The position numbers were made by a program, and so were the translations under genes. 64,000 bases of DNA from Sciurus carolinensis (Eukaryota; Chordata; Mammalia; Rodentia; Sciuridae), in contig NC_062218.1 of NCBI RefSeq assembly GCF_902686445.1, forward strand, positions 15,351,015 to 15,415,014, read 5' to 3'. Under the pieces are notes generated by a model. That model ran no database searches. It saw nothing but the letters and a program-made list of their open reading frames with translations, and was not told the DNA's origin. This document shows, piece by piece, positions 23,208 through 36,280 of the stretch (its first letter is position 1; each line of letters opens with the position of its first letter).

Positions 23208-23596
23208 TGTTGTGAACCATCATTCTTATGTTGAAGTCTTAGCCCCTGCTACCTTAGAATATATAGCACCTAAACCAAAATGAGTGATGTCTTAATAACA
23301 GGGGGAAACTGGGACACACACACACACACGGACACCTGACCTGTGACTGAAGGCAGAGATCAGGGTGATGCATCTGTAAGTCAGGGAATGCTGAAGATTC
23401 CCACAAAAACCACAAGAAGCTAGGGCAGAGATAGGAACTGAGATTTTTCTCATGGTCAACGGAAGGAACCAACCCTGCTGATACCTTGATCTAAGACATC
23501 TAGCCTCCAGAATACAGAACACATTCATATTAATGTTATTCGTACCATCATTCAGTGGTAGTGTTTTCATGGCATCCAGCAAACGTATAATCACAT
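23208..23596 (+). mobile_element. MLT1-like MaLR LTR, sense
   Basis: It starts 'tgttgtgaaccatcattctt' and continues through 'gttgaagtcttagcccctg' and 'ctgataccttgatctaagac'. It ends near 'agcaaacgtataatcaca', which is the standard order of MLT1 LTRs with TG...CA ends. A (CA)n expansion sits at 23316-23328. ORFs on the opposite strand here (23254-23594) are incidental. Confidence 0.75.
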
Positions 23597-23649
23597 AATT
23601 ATGAAACTATCAGTAATTATTTAATTAATATCTTATGCAGCAAACACAA

Positions 23650-23760
23650 CAAGTGATTTGAAACTAGAGACTGTGTCTGTTTTGTTTACAATTCTATTTC
23701 CTGTGCCTATCATAGTGCATGATAAAAGATAGGTACCCCAGTTGCTTGAGTAACTACTAC
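23650..23760 (+). mobile_element. L2 LINE 3'-end fragment
   Basis: 'gagactgtgtctgttttgtt' and 'ctgtgcctatcatagtgcat' match the L2 3' terminal region ('cctagcacagtgcctggc' type). The remainder of the element is missing. Confidence 0.6.
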
Positions 23761-24882
23761 AATGATTAAGAGAATTTTACATATAATTTATCTATTAGGT
23801 TTTCTTGTTGCAAATTCCAGGGGAAACAGGACTTTTTCCTGCCAAGCTATCCTTGCAGTGGTGAAAAGAGGGAAACCTCTTAGTTAAGCAGGATGCATGT
23901 GTCTGATGATAGGGGTCCTTTATTTTCATGTGGGCTAAATTTACTTGTTTCTGGCCTTAGCAACAGTGTATGTGCCAAAGTCTGAAGAGTCATGTGGAAT
24001 GTGATGACAGCCCCAGATGGGAATTGTGTGGTATCTGCTCACATGCTCTATCTTAATGTTTAATTTAAGAAGATCTGATTTTGACAGTAAGAATTAAAGA
24101 TTAAAAATATAGAGATAAGGAATAAATATGGAATAAAACCATGTGATTAAAAAAAGCTAAACCTTGCAGTGGCATGAGAACCCATTATGTTCTATTTATA
24201 CATACGGTGCTTTCACACAAAACAATAGTCGTTCATCCCTCTCATTCACCTAATCTGCATTCTGAATGCATATTGTCATTTCACACGGGAGAAATCTGTT
24301 CCATTTTTTTTTTTTCTCTATTTCAAGTTATTTATTTTGGGTGATTCTCGTATTATTGAGTTTGTTTTAAACATATTCTTTGTTAGCTATTTTTAGTCTT
24401 ATATAAATATAGCACTTAAATAATTGCAATAGTTTTTGACATGGTTGATTTATATAAATTAAAACATATGGATTAGCATAAGGAGTAAGACGAAAAAATT
24501 AGAGTTCATTCCAAAGGAGCATATGTCACTTTAGTGTTTGGTGTTACTAACGTTAGATAGTTAAAATAAATTTGATTACAAAATATTTTTTCCTAAATGC
24601 ATATATGTTAGTTCATTTTTAAACAGAGTATTTAGTTGTTAGTGTGGTTAATTTGTGTCTTCTCCTTGTTTCTGGGCCAATTCAGTGTAATGCTTCAACC
24701 ATAATCATGGTTTATCTATGCAATGATGACATAATTTGGTAAAAATAACATTTCAGCAGTGTCTAGAAAAGTGTATGTTAGTTTTCCATTTCAGTAGGTT
24801 TAAAATACAGAGCAAAGCAAATAATTCAATTTTATGCATTTCACAAGAATGCGAAAGTCGTTCAAGTAAATACGTGCATACC

Positions 24883-24927
<45 letters not shown>

Positions 24928-26367
24928 CAGCATAGACACACTTGCATACACAAACCAACAAACTGAAGAAATCACTGAACCAAACTCCAATGCCTTTGAA
25001 GCTAATTTTGCCAAGTTCAAATGAAAATTTTGAGTATAAAAAGAATTTGTTATGGATTTCAGTTTGTGGAAGTGAAGATAATTTCCAATTCTCTAAAAAT
25101 AAGTTAAGACAAATTTAAACATTGGAAGGTTTTGTGAACCTCATAAAAGCTTATATAATACATACTTTAAATGCATGTAAAACTAACAATGAAGCTTCAT
25201 TTTCTCTACTTCTGATAGATTGAATGTGTGGACAAGATATTTCAAGTGGGAAATCTATCAAAGGTGAACATTCACAATCCTAAATATCACTAAATATTGT
25301 CTCTTATTATATCACTTTAAGAACAAGTAAAACAAAACGTTTTCAGAAACATTATATTGGAACTTTGAAATATTTGCAATTACAAATATGCATATTTACT
25401 TTTAATATTTAGTTATTTAACAAATGTAAGCAGGGATGAACAAAACTCCCAGGGAAAAATAGCAAATAAACAGAAATATGTGCTTCACATTTCCAGAGGA
25501 TTTGTTGTTAGTGTCAGCCACAAGCAAGCAAGCGGTCATAGTGTCATGGAGATGAGCATTATTGGGATTGATGTTTACAAGGAGGGCATCATGCAAATGA
25601 TGTGAAATCAGGTTGTTTTATGAATCTAATTCCACTTCACCTCTAAATTGAAAACTCAGAACTGACCACGAGTCTCATGGAAAAGCCTGAATTGGGCTCT
25701 GTAAAATTGACTTCCTCTATAGCTGTTATAGTGAATTTGTTAATTACATGATGTTATTTAGAAAAAGCTGTAATAACCTCTACACCAAATTATAAAGAAG
25801 TAATGGTATCAAAAGGTGACTCTGCACAGTGTAATTCTTCAGATAATATCATAGCTATTTGAGATTCATATAAGGTATTGTGGATATTATTTAGTAGTTA
25901 AATGGGGGAAAAAATACACTATCCATTCTTGGGGAGTACATCACACTCAGGGAACTGGGACTCGGCTATGAAGCTTCTGATTTCAGTACCTGTGTGGGGC
26001 GAGAGCTGCAGCCAAAGTCCTGGTGATGGTGCAACTTTATTTGGCTTCACTGCTTGAAAAGACCAGGAGATATATTTCTTGACTCCAGATCTGACTGGCA
26101 GTGAGCTGCTCTCTCTGACCCATGTATGTAAGACTGGAACAACAAGACTGTTTAGGTGTGAATTTAGGGTTTACATTCAGTACATTTACACTAGTTTTGT
26201 GTTGTGAGACTCTAGAACCATGATTGTAACATAAGCCCTCATTTGGAATTGTTTCTTTCAGAAAATTCCAGAAATGACCATCACAATTGTAAAAATACTC
26301 CATGAAGAGGCATCTCATCCCCAAAGAATGCATAGGAGGAGCTTGCTAAATATAAAAACACCACGAA
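23761..26367. other. 2.6 kb of mostly unique AT-rich DNA
   Basis: Apart from a CA microsatellite, nothing is recognised. The non-repetitive part at 25430-25700 is a reasonable place to test for conserved non-coding sequence. The ORF at 26037-26333 (minus, 98 codons) has no domain. Confidence 0.45.
24884..24925. repeat. (CA)n microsatellite, about 21 units
   Basis: A perfect alternating AC tract produces poly-His/Thr and poly-Cys/Val ORFs on the two strands (24736-24966), which are not genes. Confidence 0.97.
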
Positions 26368-26606
26368 TCTGTTCAGTTCCTTAGCCCATTTGTTTGATTG
26401 GGTTACTTGATTTTTTGGTGTTAGGGTTTTTGAATTCTTTATATATCCTGGAGATTAACACTCTGAGGTGCATATGGTAAAGATTTTCTTCCATTCTGTA
26501 GGCTTTCTCTTCACATTATTGATTGTTTCCTTTGCTGAGAAGAAGCTTTTTAGTTTGAATCCATTCCATTTTTTGATTCTTGATTTTACTTCTTATACTT
26601 TAGGAA
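26368..26606 (-). mobile_element. Inverted 5' segment of an L1 (ORF2 region)
   Basis: On the minus strand this is L1 ORF2 text running up to '...ggctaaggaactgaacag' (the N-R before the conserved H-F-S-K-E). It directly precedes, in opposite orientation, the sense L1 segment that begins at the next ORF2 codons. The two together form one 5'-inverted L1 insertion. Confidence 0.85.
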
Positions 26607-27410
26607 TCACAGAAGAAGAAATGCAATTGATTAACAAATATATGAAAATATGTTCTACATCTTTAGCAATTAGAGAAATGCAAATCAAAATACTCTAAGA
26701 TGAAATCTTAGAGAACAGCAATTATTAAGAATACAAACAGCAATACATTTTAGTAAGGATGTTGGGAAAAACATACACTCATATATTGCTTCTGGGAATG
26801 CAAATTGGTGCAACCACTATGGAAAGCAGTATGGAGATTCCTCAGAAAACTTGGAATGAAACCACCATTTGACCCAGTTATCCCACTCCTCAGTTTATAC
26901 ACAAAGGACTTAAAATCAGCATGTTATAGTTATGCAGCCACATCAATGTTTATAGCACCTCAACTCACAATAACTAAACTATGGAACCAACCAAGGTGCC
27001 CTTCAAGAGATGAAAAAATGTGATAAAAAAGTATAAAATTATGGCATTTTCAGGTAAATGGATGAAGCTGGAGAATATCATGCTAAGTAAAGTAAGCCAA
27101 TCCCCAGAATCCAAAGGCTGAATGTTTTCTCTGGTATGTGGATGCTAATTCACAATAAGGGGACGGCTAGGGGAGAATAGAGTTACTTTAGATTGGGTAG
27201 AGGGGAGTAAAGGGAGGGAAGGGGTATGGGGGTAAGAAGGATAGGAGAATGAATCAGACAGTACTACCCTGTGTACACATAAAACTATATGACCAGTGGG
27301 AGTCTACATCATGTACAACCAGAAGAATGAGAAATTATACTTCACTATCTATCATTTATCAAAGTGCATTCTCCTGTCATGAATAAGTAGTTAAAACAAA
27401 TTAAAAATCA
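26607..27410 (+). mobile_element. L1 3' segment (ORF2 C-terminal part plus 3' UTR)
   Basis: It begins with 'cagaagaagaaatgcaattg' (the S-K-E-E region of ORF2). Positions 26805-27023 encode an ORF2 C-terminal remnant with [19 protein letters not shown], then 'gaatatcatgctaagtaaag'. The 3' UTR has the squirrel-type 'catcatgtacaaccagaaga' and a short A-rich tail near 27395-27408. Stops and frameshifts make it inactive. It is the sense half of the inverted insertion starting at 26368. Confidence 0.9.
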
Positions 27411-28003
27411 TGAGATTAATTCACAAGCAAGAATTCAGAAAAGATAAGAAAACGTAAAACACATGAGACAGTCTTTATACTTAATAATGAAAGAATTCTT
27501 ATCAAAGTTGAAATAGAGTTGGTGAAACAATATCTGAAATGAACCTCAATGTAAGTATAATGATAATTTTCATGAAGATACGTAAATGAATAACATTCAT
27601 GATATAAGAATATGATTGTGAAGCAAAGTGCAAACAAAAAATAAAATGTTTTCATTGCTTCCAGTGAGGAAGTGTAAAAAGTATGCACAATTCTTCCAGA
27701 ATAGAGCTAGATACATAACACAGAAGGAGTGAGACACAGAGAACATAGCAAGCCCTGACTACTACTGAACTATTAAAAGTAGGACCCAAGGCAAATTATC
27801 CATATTCAGAGATAAAATGATCCAGAATTTTTAGGAAAGAGTGACATCAGTAACACATAAACACACACACACACATCGAATCAGGCAACGGAAAGTACTC
27901 TTTTCTCCATATGTATAGGAAACACTTAAAAGACCAAGCCAATGATATTATCAATACAGGTACAGAACTAGAGGTGAAGTAAAGATTTAAAATATCATAA
28001 TGA

Positions 28004-28041
28004 AAAACAAACAAACAAACAAACAAATAAATAAATAAAAA
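28004..28041. repeat. (AAAC)n(AAAT)n microsatellite
   Basis: AAAC units pass into AAAT units. The tract is flanked by near-identical 'aatatcataatg' and 'aataccataatg', so it may have arisen with a small local duplication. Confidence 0.9.
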
Positions 28042-28620
28042 TACCATAATGGGACACTTGTGGTAATTCAAAAATCAAGATCATGTGGATGCTTTAACAG
28101 AAATATAAAAATTAACAAGACTGATAGAGGAAGAAATATACAATAAGTAAACAAAAATCAACCTGTTTAAGATTTCAGTTCTATAATTTGAGGAGTTGCC
28201 ATAGGACACTTTTCAGGACATATGGTTTTCCATTTTTAAAATGCTTCTTGTTATAGTGTTGACTGTCTGTAAGACACTAAATTTACCTGTTTTGACAATT
28301 TTATATGTATTTCTTTGTGATTTTCCTTTCTTGCAGCCTTGTCCAAGGAAGTGTAGACTCTGCGAGACCTGGGTGGACTTTTTGCCAGCTGATGCAAGGA
28401 CAGAATAAAGTGTATTGCAGGCCCCCTTCTCCTATTTTGATGCTTACACTACACTGACACTCTGTGTTGCCTTCATGCTGATTGCTTGTTGGTAAGACCA
28501 TGACATCCTGTCCGTAGGCATCTGTGTTCTGTCCACTCCTGAACTCCTGCATCCTATTGCTACCACAGCATTGATAAAAAACTCATTTACTAATTTAATA
28601 CTATGATCTAAATGACTTCA

Positions 28621-28622
<2 letters not shown>

Positions 28623-28656
<34 letters not shown>
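28623..28656. repeat. (ATC)n trinucleotide microsatellite
   Basis: About eleven perfect CAT/ATC units. Confidence 0.97.
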
Positions 28657-28657
<1 letters not shown>

Positions 28658-29883
28658 ATCTCTCAGCACAGTTGAAGTTTCGTGTATAAAAAGTTCAGTT
28701 AACAATTTAGAATTGTATCTTTGGGTAAATGTAGAAGAGGGGATAGAGTAGCTTTCTAGTGCAAGTTGTATCACAGGTAAGGTGTTCCCAAAGAGATCAA
28801 GTTGGGTGCATTAATTATTCCAAGGCATAAGGTAGTCAGTTCTCAAAAAAATATTTGTTGTATAAATGCATAGATGGAGTCAGGCATGCGTGAAAGGTAA
28901 TAGGTCTCACTATTTTCCAGTTTCACTCTCCCATAAAATATACATTGTGACAGTTGAACTTGATGTGAAACTTAGGGCCAGCTTATGTGATATAACCATT
29001 CTGCACTTGGAAACCTTCAAAGCAGAGAATCTTTCCAGATATTGTAATGATTGGGGAAAAGTCATCCCACTTTGGTGATAAAATCTTTGGATCCAAGGAG
29101 CTCATAACTAACAGCTACTATCTTGTATGATGACAGAAATGTGCTCAGATGGAAAAGCACTATGTTAGGGATGAAATGTGGGAATATCCAGGAGCTAGCC
29201 TCTCTGCATTGGGACTGGGAAGGTTGGTCTTAGCTTGGTGTGTCACCCTTTCTTTGCAAACTTGCTCTGTTTGGCGCTTTCTGAATGGACTCAGAGTGTG
29301 AATTTCCTGGTTGCTTTGAATTCCTTAGACTTTCTCTGACCCCAATTCTGACTCCCCACTTCTGCATTTTTATTGCCTCCCATCTGAACCCTTGGGCTGT
29401 GGTGCACCAGCAACCAAACACAGGTACTGCATCTCTTTGTCTTTATTTTATTCATTTAATAAAAAACTTAAGAAAAAAAAAAAAAAACACTTTCAGAAAG
29501 CATTTTTACCAAACTTTCTTCTTTTTCATTTCTTTATAATACTACTTATAAATGAATTAGATGATTAACAGTTCAAGGGAAAAGCAGACAAAGCAATAAC
29601 AATAGTGTTCACAGGAAAACATATGCAAAGAGCTTGTAAACATGTATTAAAAGAAATGAAACAAGGTAAATTAAACAATATTGAAGTAAACGTTTTAAGC
29701 TAGATGGTCTAAAGAAATCGCCATCTTCATGCACACTTAGAGGCACTGAAAAGGCATATTAGACTTGGAAAATTATTTTTGAAAATTCTATCAAAATTAA
29801 ATAATTTTGCTCAGGCACTCTGACTCTAGGAATTTTAAAAGAAATTACTCAATTGTCTTCCTAAAGGAAGTTTAGTGAAGCTT

Positions 29884-30069
29884 TACTTATTTATTTACTC
29901 GCTATCTAACACATGACCTCACACCTGCTAAGTGAAAACCCTATACCACTGAGCTACATCCTCAGTCCTTTCTATTTTTTATTTTGAGACAGAATCTTTC
30001 CAAGTTGCCCAGGATGGCTCTGGACTTGGATATTCCTGCCTTATCTCCCAAGCTGCTGGGTAGCACAGC
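29884..30069 (-). mobile_element. B1-ID composite SINE, antisense
   Basis: An inverted ID part ('ccactgagctacatcctcag') is followed by an inverted B1-like part ('ttttgagacagaatctttcc', 'cccaagctgctggg'). It is diverged but complete in order. Confidence 0.85.
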
Positions 30070-33000
30070 TTTCTAGTAACTCAAAAGTGAATTCACTCTC
30101 ACTAAAGAATTTGAGTTAGGTACAGTATGGTCAATTTAGGCAAGGGAATATTACCTTAGACATTAAAAGGAACAATATGTCAGTTTCAGATATAAGAAAT
30201 AAGTGATATGGGACCAGGGAGTTTGAGAATGGTGAAAAGTGGAATCTCGCATTTCATTAAGGGAAATTTTTACAACAAAATGAAAACAAAAAAAAAATTT
30301 AGAAGTCTAATTCAGTGTTAATGCTCAAAGTAATACTCAAAATGTTACATCAGTTACAATTTGTACTGGTGTTATTTGAATGTGGTGGAACAAAAAACAC
30401 ACACATTTGATATGATTTGTTGATTTTCCCCCGAGGAATTTTGAATCTATATTCACAAGTCAAGTTGACCACTGATGTTCCTTGTGAACTTTTGTACACC
30501 TTTCATAATGACCTTGTGTGAAGGAGCACTAAAAACTTTTTCCCCCTCTTTTACCTACTTAAAACAATATTTTTTCCTCCAAATTAAAGAAAAAAGTAAG
30601 AAAACAATTTTGAGGAGAGTTTATGGGACATTCTTAGATGCAATCCTGGGAGATGACAGACATGAGAAAAGATATTGGGACCATTTGCTACCAGTTTGGT
30701 TTAACATCAAGCCCTTACCCCCTGTAAAAGTGTGAAAGGCTCCCAAAGCAGATTTGGTCAATTTGTCAAGTGCCTATTGTTTCCTGGGAGGAAGGGATTA
30801 ATAGTCCCTGGAATGTAGAAGGTGAAATTCCTCTGGTAATGGATTTGGGTGGGTCTAACCAAGATATAGAGGCAGGGGCATGAATGGAGATCCTGAAACA
30901 AAATTATCATGATATCAGAGAGGAACAGTCAGTGGGTTAATTTGTGCAGAGAGATTGGGAGAGGAAAGAATAAAGAAATGTTCTTGATCACATCTTTCTA
31001 GGAATGATTTATTCCTGGGAACTGCTTTATGTGCTGTGAAACAGCAAGTAGTCACCATTGTGATAATACTTGCGACCAAGGCAAAGGTGCTGGTGCCATT
31101 TGGAGAGTAGCCTTAACTAAAGAAATCCCTTGGCATCTGTGCTTTGTGTCTGCTTCAGATCAACCCCCTTTCCGGACAGATTCTAAACACGTCCTGGATC
31201 TTCCACAGTATTTGATCCTCATGGATATGGGATACTTGCAAGCGCTGGTCTCTGCACCCTACCCAGATCGCTGGGGAGTTCTTTGCATTGTTTTAAACTG
31301 AGAAATGGATAGGCTCACCTAGCCAGTTGAAGAATTGGTATTGTCAAGATAAGATGCCACATGGCACAGGTCTTGGCTACTGGAGCAGAGGACTCTGCTT
31401 CAACTATAATATTCATTATAAGCTCCTTTGGTCAGCAATAAGCAAGCAGAAACAAAAACATTAGAGTTTGGACATCTCAGCAGGTCATTAACTGAAAATT
31501 TGGGACACAGAACATTTGGTAGTTTTGAAATCTCCATATTAGAATTTGACTTGCTGTAGGTTTTCTTTCATTTATATCCTTTCGTGTTTTAATCCCTTAA
31601 TTTTATTCCAGCAATTTGTCAGTGTTCTAGGGTTTACTAATCTCCTGAAGTGGTTCTTCAGGTTGTTTTCCTAAATAAAATAATTCAGAAGGTAAATTTA
31701 ACTTATTTTATTTAGAAAATGATCCTTACAATTTGCAAGTGAAAATCATTATTGACTACCACATTTTTCTCATGCAAGTACTTGTAAAATGTGCTTAGTT
31801 TTATTAAAAAAATTTAAGTATACTTTTTCCTTTATATGAAGATGAAGAATGTTACATAGGACATACTGAAAAATGTTTTGCATCAAGAATATTTTCAGAG
31901 ATAGTTGTCACATAATCTGCCTCAAGATGTATAAAAACTCATCTCCCCATATGGCTAAATGATACTGCGTGATGAATCACTTGACCTCAACATGACAATT
32001 TTATTCCCTCAATAAAGACATTGGGCAAAACTGACTAAATAATAATAAACGTTAACACTGGTGGAGGAATAGTTTAATAGCAGATCAACAGATAAATGCA
32101 TATATATATATCCATTTCTTATGTTTAATACCAATTCATAGCATTCATTTTCCTTGTAGAATTCTTGGCTATTCCATTTTCTTTTTAAGGGCTTTGTTAG
32201 TGTGTTTCTTGGTTGACTAATCTAGAGAATCTACTTTGCTATTAATCTAAAGGCCAAATATGATTGGAAGGACATTAAAAAATTGTATAAATGGAAGGCC
32301 AATATTGAAGTGATTAATGAAGCTTATAAACAAGAAGGGGAGTGAAAATATTCAGAAACAAAACACCAGTATTTCACTAGTTTGAAAGCTTTGACTATTA
32401 AAGACTTTAGTGAAATTAGTTTGGTAAGAAAATAACGCCTTTGGCACCGGTCCTATTAGATAAACCTCTACCTAAAGTGATGATTCTGAATAATGACCTT
32501 TCTCTTCACTTAATCTATTTGGAATTTGAGCATAGGCAATTTTAATATTCTCTTCCCCATCTTATTTTTTATTAATCAAAGTTTTCTTTGTAATATAATC
32601 TGAAACTAACAGTTTTGATATTTACTACTAATTTCTTTTTTTTTCTTTAATGGATATTTGCATTTTTACAGATATCAAAACTTTCATCCTAATAGTAAAT
32701 TAGTAAATAGTAAAATAGTAAATTTTCATGCTAGTTAAGTGGAATTCTGCGTGATAATTTCTAATATTACAGGAAGAATGCAGGTAGTCATTTTGAATTG
32801 CTTGCGTAATGAGAGCGATGACAGAGGATGGGACAGCAGTGACTGAGATCAGGGGTCTCTGATGCCCTCATGGCTGTGGCATGCCCGCTTCCTGTGAATG
32901 TTTCTGTGCAAGGGCACAGGATGCCTCGCTGCTGTGGCAATGCCCTGCATGAGGAGGCTCTGTGCAAGAATCCTATCAGTTCTTACCTTGATCTCAGACA

Positions 33001-34411
33001 ACTGCCCCTGGGAAGGAAGGAATTCTTATGCTAGACAACAACAATGTTTCACCAGCTCTGCTTCTCCAGTTCCTGCTGGCCTGGCAGTAACTTTAAACAA
33101 TGGACTTTCTTGAGAGTCACACAAAGCTCCTAGCATTGCACTTTGCAACTGTGGATTGCAACTGTGGAAAAGCTACATAGATATCCTAGTTTCCATAACT
33201 TTCCTGAATACAAAGAATAATGGTTGCATAGTCTTTAACTGATAATGAGACTGATAATGATAATGATTGCTGGCATAACATTTTAGACCTGCATCTCCAT
33301 CAAAGAACAGGCTCCACCTGATCCCCGCTTAATCTTCAAGATTTGTGCATGTGAATCTTTATTTTCCAAACCCCCTTCACCCCATGCTGGACCCAAGAAT
33401 TTGGCTGCTCTGGTTGTGACACTTGTGAAGAAGTGGAGATAGATTATCTTAGATCTGTTTTATTTCCTATTCTTTTGTTCTCTCTGTATAGCAATAGACA
33501 TGGTTGGGAAGCGTTAGGGGCAGTCTGTAGACCTGCTGCTTTGTAAGGGTAACCAGCCTCTAGCAATTAAAAGTCCATAACCTTGTAAGACTCATCTTCT
33601 ACAGCAACAGATCTTTAATACTTTTAAACATGAATTGGGTTGTAAACATGAACAAGAACACTTGGCTAAGACATAAACTTGCAGCATCTGCCACAAATAG
33701 TGTACATATCTACTGAACAATTGTAGCTATGAATGATAAGTGAATAAAATAATATAAAACAGTGACTGATCTTAAGATATTTCTGAATTTAATTTTGCAA
33801 CTATTAATTGGAACTCCAGCACAAATTTTAAGTCAGGCTTTGGAATTACGAAGTGGAGAGAAGCAGGAAGAATGTGCTGGGTAGTGCTGGAATTAGGGGT
33901 TCTGGGGTGGGGCAAGCATTCTGCTGTTTGGAATGTAGCAAAGCAGTTGACTAAGGGCCTCAACCCTCATCTCATTTCATTAGGGTGTTTTTCCATTGAT
34001 TCATTCTATATGTCTTTCCAGTACCTTCATCTTAAGTTCTGATTTGGATGTGAGCTTCAACTCAAGGGAAACCCATGATTTCAGAAGAGGTATGTTTCTG
34101 TTCAAAGGAATAAAGTTACTTAAAACTGAGAAGATAAAGCATTGACACTTCCATTCCTGCTATGGAATCTATAGATAAGGGTGAAATAAAATTTGTGCCC
34201 TAGTTTAAAATTCCATGAATAAATTATGACACTGGCTTCCACAGAAAAATGTCGTCTAAGGCTCAACTAGCTTCAAGCATTTTTTAGCAGAATCTGTTAG
34301 TGAGATGCAAATAATAATTTAGAATCATTGTTAATTAATTATAAGAGTCAAATAGAAATGTACCCGTTTGTCCCATTGTCCCAGGTGTGGAACACCTAGA
34401 AGAAGTTAAAT
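30070..34411. other. 4.3 kb of mostly unique DNA, the longest low-repeat stretch
   Basis: No SINE, L1 or LTR is recognised with confidence. ORFs at 30475-30735, 31029-31301 and 32898-33113 are short and lack domains. Minor low-complexity patches occur near 32690-32722 and 33233-33262. The stretch could hold old, unrecognised repeats or non-coding conserved sequence. Confidence 0.45.
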
Positions 34412-34617
34412 GTGAGGCAGGAGCCGAGGTGCACACTGTATTTCCCAGCAGCTCTGGTGAATTGCAGGTTCAGTCAGCCGCAGCCACTTAGGGAGGACTT
34501 TAGAAACTTACATAGTGAGAGACTCTGTATCAACATAAAAATTATAAAGGGCTGGGGATGTGGTTCAGTGGTTAAGTGCACCTGGGCTCAATCCCTGCTG
34601 CTCAAAAAAAAAAAAAT
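34412..34617 (+). mobile_element. B1-ID composite SINE, sense
   Basis: A degraded B1-like left half ('gaggtgcacactgtatttcc') is followed by a well-preserved ID body ('gggctggggatgtggttcag', 'gggctcaatccctgctg') and an A13 tail. Confidence 0.88.
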
Positions 34618-35284
34618 CAATATAGAATCTAATATAGATGTATATATTATATATGATATAATTATAGTTTGATCATTAAATAAGATTAACATACTATATT
34701 AATCAATATAATCATGAACTCTAGATTATTATTTCAAACCAGTTTAAAGCACCTGGGTCAATTTCATTGAAATATTCACAGAATTAAAAAAAAAATTGAG
34801 ACTTCACAGATTAATTTCCAGAAATATCTTTTTTATAGTCTTCACTTAGTATGGTTCACAAATACAAAGTTAAAAATAAATAATATATAATTTTCTTAAA
34901 TCAATTTTTGTCTTTAATTAATTGAAGAAAATGAGTTTTTGAAAATACAACTGTAAGAATAAAGTCTTTGATTTATGTATGAATTTTTATAGCCTAGCAT
35001 TTTTATTATCTTTGAAGGTATTTGAATAAGACTTTGTATTTGGAGACAATCTAGGACATTTTATAGGGAAGAAATGTTTGGACTGAAAAAATCAGGATGA
35101 GAATGAATCAGCACTGCTTTATATTGCCCTATTTATTCTTCCCAATCACCTCCATCACAACACAATAACCAGGGAAGGAAGATAAGTGAAATGAAGCATG
35201 GAGCTGTGTGTGGATCTAGTGCCATAGGAAGATTTAATTGTACCCAGATCTCATACATTTTTGCCAAAATGTAAATACGTGTGT
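34618..35284. other. Unique, very AT-rich DNA
   Basis: Nothing recognised. Runs of AT-rich text follow the SINE. Confidence 0.4.
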
Positions 35285-35760
35285 AATAGTTTTCTACTGC
35301 AACTGTAAAACATCACCATAGACCTAATGACTTAAACGACACAGGTTGTTTTTTAGTTTTGTAAGTCAGAAGTTGGATGGAGGTCTCACTGGGCTACAAT
35401 CAAGGTGTTGGCAGGGGTATCTTCTTTCTGGAAGCTCTAGAGGAGAATCAGTTTCCTTACTTTCAGAATCAGCTTCTAGAATCCAAGAGTCAAGGAGTCC
35501 TTGAAGCCTGGTCTGTTTTTATTATCAAAGCCAGTAATGACAGGTTGAGCCCTCTCATGTCAAATCTCTCTCTGCCACAGTGGGAAAAGGTTTCGTGCTT
35601 TTCAGGACTATGTGATTCAATTCAAGATAATCTCCCATCTCAAGGTCTGAAACTTAATTATATCTGCAGAGTTCCTTTTGCCTTGTAAGGTAACATACTT
35701 ACACATTCTGGGGATTAAGCCATGAATTTCTTTGCTGGGTCATTATTCTTCCTACCACAA
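35285..35760 (-). mobile_element. MLT1/MST-like MaLR LTR, antisense
   Basis: 'aatagttttctactgcaact', 'aatcaaggtgttggcagggg', 'gctctagaggagaatcagtt' and the end 'cattattcttcctaccaca' follow the antisense order of a mammalian MaLR LTR at near full length. The 103-codon ORF at 35377-35688 lies wholly inside it and is incidental. The same subfamily occurs, split, at 61990-62610. Confidence 0.8.
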
Positions 35761-36280
35761 TATTAATAGGAAATTACAAGCTCCAGGAAAGTCATTTGTA
35801 AGTCATTTGGAATTCCCCAATGTATTGATTTACTGAACAATGATTTAGGATTGTGTACTGAATAGTTTAGAATTACACTGACTTTAGAAAAAGAAAAAGA
35901 AAAAAGGAAACCAAATTCCAAAGGTGCACTCTAATCAGCAACTTTTTTCTACTATGAAATACAACAAGCCCTTTAATACTGGAATTATATCCCAATGGAA
36001 ATTTCATTGAGGATTTTTTAAAAAGGGTTTGAAAAATAACCTGGGAGGTCAAAAACTAGCTAATCTAGAAAGATACATAGAAATATTTGGATTTTAAATA
36101 TTTATATTATATTTTATAATTAAATACTAGATTAATATTCTAAGTAAAATAAGTAACACACTTAAGTGAATTCCAGTATATTTTGTCATAAAATGATAAT
36201 AAGAGTTATACTATCAATTTCAATTTTTATTCTCTTATTCAATGAGAGCTTTCAGAAACTTTTCTCCTTCAAAGTTTACA
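35761..36280. other. Unique AT-rich DNA
   Basis: Nothing recognised. Confidence 0.4.

Larger units (their letters stand above)
27411..29883. other. 2.5 kb of mostly unique DNA with simple repeats
   Basis: No gene recognised. Simple repeats at 27861-27876 (CA), 28004-28041 and 28623-28656 lie here. ORFs at 27416-27688, 28301-28552 and 29285-29539 have no domain. Confidence 0.45.

Noticed and set aside
24736..24966. His/Thr-rich and Cys/Val-rich ORFs
   Set aside because: They are translations of the (CA)n microsatellite.
28623..28656. Regularly spaced repeats resembling an array
   Set aside because: It is a trinucleotide microsatellite with no spacers; a CRISPR array is not expected in, or supported by, this mammalian sequence.
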